NCBI GenBank assembly: GCA_944386375.1
Contig: CALXAW010000034.1
Coordinates: 1-12,486, forward strand
DNA: 12,486 bases
Source: an uncultured Clostridia bacterium
Lineage (GTDB): Bacteria > Bacillota > Clostridia > TANB77 > CAG-508
Direction of reading: 5' to 3'
Under the pieces are notes generated by a model. It did no database searches. It was not told the DNA's origin and saw only the letters and a program-made list of their open reading frames with translations. The translations under genes were made by a program, and so were the position numbers. Below are positions 7,737-12,486 of the stretch, in pieces. How positions within the stretch are numbered: position 1 is the first letter of the stretch; each line of letters starts with the position of its first letter.

Positions 7737-8258
7737 TTATTTCTTCAAAAAAACTTTTTGCACATATAATTTACTTGCAAAAGTTTGAGCAACATTTCTT
7801 AAAATATATTTTTCTTTAGATATAGTACTTGTATCTGAAAAATCTTTTTGAGCAAAAGTTAAATTGATTGTTTTTTCTAGTTCTTCACAAAAAATATTAT
7901 ATGCTAAATCTACAGAAGTAGTTTTTATTGCAAGTTTTATCAAATTATCTATATCATTAATACTATATACCTGTTTTAAAATAGAAATAATAATTAAATA
8001 TGCAATATGTTTTTTAGTATACTTTTTCTTAATAGGTGGTTCAACTACACCTTGCTTAACATAGTTATTTATCATTGTTTTTGTAATAACTTTATGTGTA
8101 GTTTCTTCTTTTTTTATATTTACCTCTTCTATTATGCAGTTTGCTAAAGACTCGTCAATAAAGTTTACAACTTGGTCTAGATACAAATCTATATTAGGTA
8201 TTTCTTCCCATCTAGGTATTTTAAAAAAATCTGGACTGATATTATCTTCTTTTTTCAT
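7737..8258 (-). CDS. DUF1836 domain protein, putative DNA-binding regulator
   Basis: A 173-residue soluble protein of the DUF1836 family, common in Firmicutes and thought to be DNA-binding through a helix-turn-helix-like N-terminal half. No precise function is established. The recognisable core is PRWEEIPNIDLYLDQV (15-30), then VITKTMINNYVKQGVVEPP (57-75) and KKKYTKKHIAYLIIISILKQ (77-96), the family's characteristic helices. The C-terminal half (about 100-173) is helical and less conserved. There is no signal peptide or membrane segment. It is divergent from the acyl-CoA ligase, and the gap contains a palindrome, so regulation of that ligase is a reasonable guess. The ATG at 8258 is the only canonical start in the frame, yet the good Shine-Dalgarno sequence is about 34 nt upstream across a hairpin. 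Confidence 0.85.
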   Translation of the reverse strand: MKKEDNISPDFFKIPRWEEIPNIDLYLDQVVNFIDESLANCIIEEVNIKKEETTHKVITKTMINNYVKQGVVEPPIKKKYTKKHIAYLIIISILKQVYSINDIDNLIKLAIKTTSVDLAYNIFCEELEKTINLTFAQKDFSDTSTISKEKYILRNVAQTFASKLYVQKVFLKK

Positions 8259-8260
8259 AG

Positions 8261-8299
8261 TATTTAATCTAACTATTAAATATAGCCGATATCCTCCTT
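8261..8299 (-). promoter_or_regulatory. Shine-Dalgarno separated from the start codon by a hairpin
   Basis: On the reverse strand AAGGAGG (8299-8293) is followed by TATTTAAT (8282-8275), a 6-nt loop, ATTAAATA (8268-8261), CT, then the DUF1836 ATG. The perfect 8-bp stem would fold out 22 nt and bring the Shine-Dalgarno to about 12 nt from the start. The sequence is seen directly; the role in translation is inferred. Confidence 0.5.
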
Positions 8300-8319
8300 G
8301 TAACTATAATCTATAATAT

Positions 8320-8348
8320 ATAATATCATTTTTATAATATCCAGTCAA
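8320..8348 (-). promoter_or_regulatory. Candidate promoter of the DUF1836 gene
   Basis: On the reverse strand, TTGACT (8348-8343), a 17-nt spacer ending TGA, and TATTAT (8325-8320). The extended -10 element strengthens the match. The predicted start is near 8313, just upstream of the Shine-Dalgarno at 8299. Its -35 box is 4 bp from that of the divergent ligase promoter. Confidence 0.6.
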
Positions 8349-8352
8349 CCTA

Positions 8353-8381
8353 TTGACAAGTTTTTAGTGTTGTGATAATCT
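8353..8381 (+). promoter_or_regulatory. Candidate promoter of the acyl-CoA ligase operon
   Basis: TTGACA (8353-8358), then TAATCT (8376-8381) at 17-nt spacing. An alternative is GATAAT (8374-8379) with an upstream TG and a 15-nt spacer. A perfect inverted repeat overlaps the downstream edge of the -10 region, so the promoter is probably controlled by a repressor. Confidence 0.6.
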
Positions 8382-8397
8382 AGTATTCAATACTAGA
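8379..8397. promoter_or_regulatory. Palindromic operator candidate upstream of the acyl-CoA ligase
   Basis: TCTAGTATTCAATACTAGA is a perfect inverted repeat: two 9-bp arms around a central C. It overlaps the end of the -10 box and the likely transcription start, the classic position for a repressor site. The TAGTA/TACTA half sites recall the FapR lipid-regulator consensus, but the centre differs. No FapR gene is visible. The adjacent DUF1836 protein is another candidate binder. Confidence 0.55.
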
Positions 8398-8416
8398 TAA
8401 AAAAGGAAGTATAGTT

Positions 8417-10138
8417 ATGGATAAAAGTGTTTATTTTAAAGCAACAGAATTTAACAATCTAAAAGAATTAATTTATAATTCTGCAAATAAATATGCAGGT
8501 AGTACAGCATTTATAATAAAACATAAAAAAGAAAAAGAAGTAGAATATGAAAATATTACATATGCTAGATTTTTAGAAGAAATAAATATGCTAGGAACAG
8601 CATTATTTAATTTAGGATTACAAGGAAAAAGAATTGCAATAATAGGGCGTAATAGATATGAGTGGGCATTAGCACACTTTGCTAATTTACTTGGAGGAAG
8701 TATCTCTGTGCCATTAGATAAAGATTTGCAAGTAGACGAATTAGAAAGTTCACTAATAAGAAGTAAAGCAGAAGTTGTTATTTTTGACGAAAAATACATA
8801 GACAAAATAGAAGAAGTAAAAAACAGAAATAATACTATAATAAAATACTATGTTTCTATGGATAATATAGAAGGTTATAAAAGTGTACATACACTTATTG
8901 AGCAAGGAAAAGAACTTTTAGACCAAGGAGAAAAAAGTTTTGTAAATACAAAAATAGATTCTAATAAAATGAGTATATTGCTATTTACATCTGGTACAAC
9001 TTCTAAATCTAAAGCTGTAATGCTAAGCCAAAAAAACATTACATCAAATGTATATGCAATGCAACTTGTAGAACCAATAAAAAGTTCAGATAGGAATCTT
9101 GCGTTTTTACCATTTCACCATATATTTGGTTCAACAGCATTAGTTGTAATGCTTGCATACGGAATTAGTACTGCATTTCCAGATGGATTAAAATATATTG
9201 CACAAAATTTAAAAGAATATAAAATATCGTTATTTATAGGTGTTCCACTTCTAGTAGAAGCAATTTATAATAAAGTAATGAAAGAAATAGACAAACAAGG
9301 AAAGACTAAAATAATAAAAACAGCTATAAAAATTAGTAATTTCTTATTAAAAATAGGTATAGATGTTAGAAGAAAACTATTTAAACAAATAATAGATAAT
9401 TTAGGTGGAAGTTTAAGATTAGTTATATCTGGAGGAGCACCACTAGACCCTAAAGTGGCAAAAGGATTTAATGACTTTGGAATAATGTTATTACAAGGTT
9501 ATGGCTTAACAGAAACATCACCTGTTATTGCAGCAGAAGACATTAAACACATAAAAAGTGGCTCTATAGGTAGAGCTATGACAAATGTGGAGTTAGAAAT
9601 TAACAATAAAGACGAAAATGGTATAGGGGAAATACGAGTAAAAGGGCCAAATGTTATGCTTGGTTATTACGAAAATGAAGAAGCAACAAACAAAGTATTA
9701 AAAGATGGATGGTTTTATACAGGAGATTTAGCATATATAGATAAAGATGGTTATATTTTTATAACAGGTAGAGATAAAGATATGATTGTACTTAAAAACG
9801 GTAAAAAAGTATTTCCAGAAGAGTTAGAAACACTAGTAAACAGACTAGAAATAGTAAAAGAATGTATGGTTTTTGCAATGCCTAAGGGTGATGATGTAAA
9901 ACTTTCTGTTAAAATAGTTTATGATAAAGAAGTTAAAGAAGAACAGTATAAAAACTTATCAAAAGAAGAATTATATGATATAATATGGAAACAAATAAAA
10001 GAAATAAATAAAACATTACCAAAATATAAATATATAAAACATATGATTTTAACAGATGAAGAATTAATTAAAACTACTACTCATAAAGTTAAAAGACAAG
10101 AAGAAATAAAAAATATTCTAAAAAATGCTGAAAATTAG
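8417..10138 (+). CDS. AMP-forming acyl-CoA ligase (long-chain fatty acid--CoA ligase type)
   Basis: ANL-superfamily enzyme that adenylates a carboxylic acid, probably a fatty acid, and transfers it to coenzyme A. The 573 residues show the ATP loop TSGTTSKSKAVMLS (191-204), the GYGLTETSP adenine motif (361-369), WFYTGDLAYIDKDGYIFITG (432-451), the hinge GRDKDMIVLKNGKKVFPEELE (about 451-471) and the C-terminal KTTTHKVKR (552-560) with the likely catalytic Lys557. The ATP loop departs from the common SGTTGxPKG: Ser196, Ser198 and Ala200 replace Gly, Pro and Gly. The substrate is not certain; acyl-ACP or another carboxylate is possible. The start at 8417 has AAGGAAG at 8403-8409. The next gene follows after 15 nt, so the two probably form an operon. 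Confidence 0.9.
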   Translation: MDKSVYFKATEFNNLKELIYNSANKYAGSTAFIIKHKKEKEVEYENITYARFLEEINMLGTALFNLGLQGKRIAIIGRNRYEWALAHFANLLGGSISVPLDKDLQVDELESSLIRSKAEVVIFDEKYIDKIEEVKNRNNTIIKYYVSMDNIEGYKSVHTLIEQGKELLDQGEKSFVNTKIDSNKMSILLFTSGTTSKSKAVMLSQKNITSNVYAMQLVEPIKSSDRNLAFLPFHHIFGSTALVVMLAYGISTAFPDGLKYIAQNLKEYKISLFIGVPLLVEAIYNKVMKEIDKQGKTKIIKTAIKISNFLLKIGIDVRRKLFKQIIDNLGGSLRLVISGGAPLDPKVAKGFNDFGIMLLQGYGLTETSPVIAAEDIKHIKSGSIGRAMTNVELEINNKDENGIGEIRVKGPNVMLGYYENEEATNKVLKDGWFYTGDLAYIDKDGYIFITGRDKDMIVLKNGKKVFPEELETLVNRLEIVKECMVFAMPKGDDVKLSVKIVYDKEVKEEQYKNLSKEELYDIIWKQIKEINKTLPKYKYIKHMILTDEELIKTTTHKVKRQEEIKNILKNAEN

Positions 10139-10153
10139 AAAAAAGGAGAGAAT

Positions 10154-10828
10154 ATGAAAAGAATAAAATTAAGTGATAGAATATTGCCAAAATACACTAA
10201 AGGAGAAGAAATATTTAATATGACATCACATATAGTAGGAGGAGCTTTAGGTGTAGTTGCTACAGTGTTATGTGTTATATTTGCAGCAGTAAGAGGTAAT
10301 GGCTATGGAGTTGTAAGTGGTGCAATTTTTGGTGTAACTATGATTTTATTATACACGATGTCTAGTATATATCATGGACTAAATCCTAAGCTAAAGGCAA
10401 AAAAAGTATTTCAAGTACTAGACCATTGTTCTATATTTTTACTTATTGCTGGCTCATATACTCCTTTTGCACTATGTACACTAAGAGAATATGACCCAGT
10501 AACTGGATGGGTTATATTTGGCGTTATTTGGGCTATGGCGCTACTAGGAATTGTACTTAATTCTATTGATATTAAAAGATATAAAGTATTTTCTATGATT
10601 TGCTATTTAGTAATGGGTTGGTGTATAATTGTAAAAATTAATTTATTACCAGCATTACTTGGCACAGTAGGATTTGCGTTGCTGGTCGCAGGTGGTATAG
10701 TATATACAATTGGAGCTATTTTATATGGCGTAGGTAAAAAGCACAAATATATGCACTCTATTTTTCACCTATGCATTTTAGCTGCTAGTCTTTTGCATTT
10801 CTTATGTATATTGCTATATGTAATGTAA
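10154..10828 (+). CDS. trhA: Hemolysin III family (TrhA/YqfA, PAQR-like) membrane protein
   Basis: Integral membrane protein of the hemolysin III/PAQR superfamily. Bacterial members have been linked to membrane-lipid homeostasis, and the older haemolysin name is poorly supported. The 224 residues are mostly hydrophobic, consistent with seven membrane segments. Family motifs are present: EEIFNMTSHIVGG (18-30, His26), SSIYHGLNP (70-78, His74), DHCSIFLLIAGSYTPF (90-105), and HSIFHLCILAASLLH (201-215, His201, His205, His215). The Ser/Asp and His residues match the predicted zinc-dependent hydrolase site of PAQR proteins. The start at 10154 has AAGGAGAG directly upstream. It lies 15 nt after the acyl-CoA ligase, which fits a shared lipid-related role. 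Confidence 0.92.
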   Translation: MKRIKLSDRILPKYTKGEEIFNMTSHIVGGALGVVATVLCVIFAAVRGNGYGVVSGAIFGVTMILLYTMSSIYHGLNPKLKAKKVFQVLDHCSIFLLIAGSYTPFALCTLREYDPVTGWVIFGVIWAMALLGIVLNSIDIKRYKVFSMICYLVMGWCIIVKINLLPALLGTVGFALLVAGGIVYTIGAILYGVGKKHKYMHSIFHLCILAASLLHFLCILLYVM

Positions 10829-10846
10829 ATATTAGTATATATTTTC

Positions 10847-11056
10847 AATAACATATATTAATATTTCAAAAAGTTTCTCGGCTCATTCCAGAATTTAAGA
10901 AGTTCTAATACAATTTTCGTGCTCCCTTTGCGACGAAATTCTTCTTGGTATAAATACCAAGAAGAATTTTCGCAAACATTTCCCTCAAATTGTATAAGAA
11001 CTTCTAACATTCTTCCATTCACATTCGAAATTTTTTCAATATTAATATATGTTATT
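10847..11056. mobile_element. 210-bp imperfect palindrome (foldback or MITE-like element)
   Basis: Almost the whole gap between the hemolysin III gene and tcdA is one inverted repeat with no coding potential. The ends match perfectly: a 19-bp arm at 10847-10865 starting AATAACATATATT is complementary to 11038-11056. Inward, 10868-10877 pairs with 11027-11036 (one G-T). The 19-bp segment 10898-10916 pairs with 10987-11005 with one mismatch. TTTGCGA (10927-10933) pairs with 10970-10976. The 15-bp AAATTCTTCTTGGTA (10936-10950) pairs perfectly with 10955-10969 around a TAAA loop. The core is richer in GC than its flanks. A TA dinucleotide at each end would suit TA-targeting insertion, but no longer target duplication is clear. 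A large structured RNA or terminator is the alternative. Confidence 0.6.
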
Positions 11057-11089
11057 TTAAATAGAATATAATAAAAGAGGTATAATTAT

Positions 11090-11773
11090 ATGAAAAAAGA
11101 ATTTGACAGAACAAAATTATTAATAGGAGAAGCAGGATTAGAAAAATTAAATAATAGTAAAGTTGCTGTATTTGGAATAGGTGGAGTTGGATCTTTTGTT
11201 GTAGAAGGCTTAGCCAGAGCCGGAGTTGGAAACTTTATTTTAATAGATAATGACATAATAGATATAACCAATATAAATAGGCAAATACATGCAACAACTA
11301 AAACTATTGGTAAAAATAAAGTAGATATAATGAAAAAAAGAGTTTTAGAAATAAACCCAAATGCAAAAGTAGAAGTATTAAAAGAATTTTACAGTAACAC
11401 AAATAATTTAATTAAGCTAGATAATTCTATTTCATATATAGTAGATGCAATAGATACAATTTCTTCAAAAATAGAATTAATATTAGAAGCAAATAAATTA
11501 CATATTCCAATAATATCTTCAATGGGTACAGGAAATAAACTAGACCCAACAAAATTTGAAGTAGCAGATATATATAAAACAAGTGTATGTCCACTTGCAA
11601 AAATAATGAGAAAAGAATTAAAAAAACACAATATAAATGAATTAAAAGTTGTATATTCAAAAGAAGAACCTAAAAAGCAAGAAAAAGGAGCCCCTATTGG
11701 TAGTATTTCGTTTGTACCATCAGTTGCAGGCTTAATTATTGCAGGAGAAGTAATAAAAGAATTGATAAAGTAG
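11090..11773 (+). CDS. tcdA: tRNA threonylcarbamoyladenosine dehydratase (TcdA/CsdL, ThiF/MoeB fold)
   Basis: E1-like enzyme that uses ATP to cyclise t6A at position 37 of ANN-decoding tRNAs to ct6A, in the cytoplasm. The 227 residues show the nucleotide loop FGIGGVGS (28-35), LIDNDIIDITNINRQ (51-65, adenylation Asp and NxxRQ), VDAIDT (118-123), and the TcdA signature GTGNKLDPTKFEVADIYKTS (146-165) followed by CPLAKIMRKELK and VVYSKEEP (187-194). This signature separates it from ThiF, MoeB and HesA. Length is close to the usual 230-270. AGAGG at 11076-11080 precedes the ATG. The gene stands between the foldback element and a hairpin terminator that includes its stop codon. The hydrophobic C-terminal helix is normal for the family. 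Confidence 0.93.
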   Translation: MKKEFDRTKLLIGEAGLEKLNNSKVAVFGIGGVGSFVVEGLARAGVGNFILIDNDIIDITNINRQIHATTKTIGKNKVDIMKKRVLEINPNAKVEVLKEFYSNTNNLIKLDNSISYIVDAIDTISSKIELILEANKLHIPIISSMGTGNKLDPTKFEVADIYKTSVCPLAKIMRKELKKHNINELKVVYSKEEPKKQEKGAPIGSISFVPSVAGLIIAGEVIKELIK

Positions 11774-11796
11774 TGACCTAAAAATCACTACTTTAT
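11765..11796 (+). terminator. Terminator overlapping the end of tcdA
   Basis: ATAAAGTAGTGA (11765-11776) and TCACTACTTTAT (11785-11796) form a perfect 12-bp stem with an 8-nt loop. The tcdA stop codon lies in the left arm. The 3' side ends in CTTTATTTAT. It is a plausible intrinsic terminator, though the T run is interrupted, and its base overlaps the next hairpin. Confidence 0.7.
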
Positions 11797-11838
11797 TTAT
11801 ACAATAGGAAATTTATACTTTCCTATTGTATAAATAAA
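11792..11838. repeat. Perfect 20-bp inverted repeat downstream of tcdA
   Basis: The arms 11792-11811 and 11819-11838 are perfectly complementary over 20 bp, around the 7-nt loop TTTATAC. The core is ACAATAGGAAA / TTTCCTATTGT. It shares five bases with the preceding stem, so the two cannot both form fully. It ends directly before TGTAAC, upstream of the sigma-like gene. It could be a second terminator, an operator or a small palindromic insertion. Confidence 0.6.
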
Positions 11839-11862
11839 TGTAACAAAATTAAAATTATTGTC
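11839..11862 (+). promoter_or_regulatory. Possible ECF-type promoter before the sigma-like gene
   Basis: TGTAAC (11839-11844) and TGTC (11859-11862) resemble ECF sigma -35 (TGAAAC/TGTAAC) and -10 (CGTC) elements. Autoregulation would be typical for an ECF gene. The 14-nt spacing is about two short of the usual 16, and the region is AT-rich, so the evidence is weak. Confidence 0.25.
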
Positions 11863-11891
11863 TCTTATATTATAGAAGGAGGTAAAAGGTT

Positions 11892-12486
11892 ATGCAGAAT
11901 ATTGAAGAAATATATAAAAACCATTCAAATGCAGTATATAAATATTTATTCTGCTTAACAAATAATGAAGATTTATCAGAAGATTTAACACAAGAAACCT
12001 TTGCTATTGCTGTAAAAGAAATAAATAAATTTATAAAAATAAATTCTATAATGCAAAATGCAAATAAATCATTAAAATCACAAAATTATTATGTGGAAAC
12101 ACAACAAATTTTATATGATGGTGATGTGTCTGTAAGAAATGTATATTTTAAAGATGGGAAATATAAACAAATAAGTAAAATATATTCAAATGATAAGGTA
12201 ATACAAGAAAATGCAATATATGGACAAGTTGGAACTGACGAGAGGATTGAAATAGACGAAACTAATAAATCTGTTGCAATTAGTAACGGCGATGTAACCA
12301 AAATGTTAAATGACGAAGAATCAATTAAGTTAGCTCGCTTTGGGGAATATGAACGAAATTCTCTAATTGCAAATATGGGTAAGGCATTTTTAATGTCCAT
12401 AAATACAGATACATATGATATAGGTAGAGAATATTATGTGCTTAGAAACCAAGCAGAACAAGCTCAAAGATGGGAAATTTGGGTGG
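11892..12486 (+). CDS. Chimeric ORF: ECF sigma factor N-terminus joined to an anti-sigma-like sensor domain (3' end off window)
   Basis: The frame is open from the ATG at 11892 to the window edge (198 codons). AAGGAGGT at 11876-11883 is an excellent ribosome binding site. Residues 1-47 look like region 2 of an ECF sigma factor: EEIYKNHSNAVYKYLFCL followed by LSEDLTQETF and KEINKF. A normal sigma would continue into the -10 recognition helix and region 4. Instead the sequence becomes INSIMQNANKSLKSQNYYVE with alternating strand-like segments (VRNVYFKDGKYKQ, REYYVLRNQAEQAQRWEIWV). These recall the extracytoplasmic sensor domain of clostridial anti-sigma factors. No membrane segment or signal peptide is present in the visible part. 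The likely origin is an in-frame deletion joining a sigma gene to its anti-sigma gene. A true new fusion or an assembly error are alternatives. Confidence 0.6.
   Translation, partial: MQNIEEIYKNHSNAVYKYLFCLTNNEDLSEDLTQETFAIAVKEINKFIKINSIMQNANKSLKSQNYYVETQQILYDGDVSVRNVYFKDGKYKQISKIYSNDKVIQENAIYGQVGTDERIEIDETNKSVAISNGDVTKMLNDEESIKLARFGEYERNSLIANMGKAFLMSINTDTYDIGREYYVLRNQAEQAQRWEIWV

Noticed and set aside
11067..11072. TATAAT upstream of tcdA as a promoter
   Set aside because: No acceptable -35 element is found at the right spacing, and the predicted start would lie almost on the Shine-Dalgarno. In such AT-rich sequence the hexamer is expected by chance.
12089..12400. Reverse-strand open frame opposite the sigma-like gene
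   Set aside because: It has no plausible ribosome binding site or known motif, and the forward frame has a strong ribosome binding site and family resemblance.
1..12486. CRISPR array, tRNA or rRNA genes
   Set aside because: No regularly spaced repeats, no tRNA cloverleaf with CCA-type end and no rRNA-like sequence were seen on either strand.

Overview
The window is very AT-rich (by eye about 30% GC or a little less), with short intergenic gaps, strong AGGAG-type ribosome binding sites and Firmicutes gene families. A low-GC Firmicute fits, most likely a member of the Clostridia. The sequence alone does not settle the genus.

Left part (1-2875): the 3' end of dnaK, a hairpin in the dnaK-dnaJ gap, and a complete dnaJ. 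The terminator of dnaJ begins inside the dnaJ coding sequence. This is the Hsp70 chaperone pair.

Middle part (2888-7418): a good sigma-A-type promoter precedes prpC (PP2C phosphatase), then prkC (membrane Ser/Thr kinase with three PASTA repeats), rsgA (30S assembly GTPase) and rpe (ribulose-phosphate epimerase). This cluster order is familiar in Firmicutes. It couples a cell-wall-sensing kinase and its phosphatase to a ribosome-assembly GTPase, and it ends at a terminator shared with the convergent rpmF. The prpC-prkC gap holds an unusually structured leader.

Reverse-strand block (7437-8348): a zinc-ribbon ribosomal protein L32 gene with a perfect TTGACA-17-TATAAT promoter, preceded by a DUF1836 putative DNA-binding protein. 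The DUF1836 gene is divergent from an AMP-forming acyl-CoA ligase. The two promoters sit back to back with their -35 boxes 4 bp apart, and a perfect 19-bp palindrome covers the start-site region of the ligase promoter.

Right part (8353-12486): the acyl-CoA ligase and a hemolysin III/PAQR-type membrane protein (probable operon), then a 210-bp imperfect palindrome (foldback or MITE-like element), tcdA (t6A-tRNA dehydratase), and two strong hairpins. The final gene runs off the right edge. It starts like an ECF sigma factor, but after about 47 residues it changes into what looks like the sensor domain of a clostridial anti-sigma factor.

The points most worth following up are this chimeric open reading frame, the 210-bp foldback element, and the divergent DUF1836/acyl-CoA-ligase control region with its palindrome. 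Most of the remaining genes are ordinary housekeeping genes.
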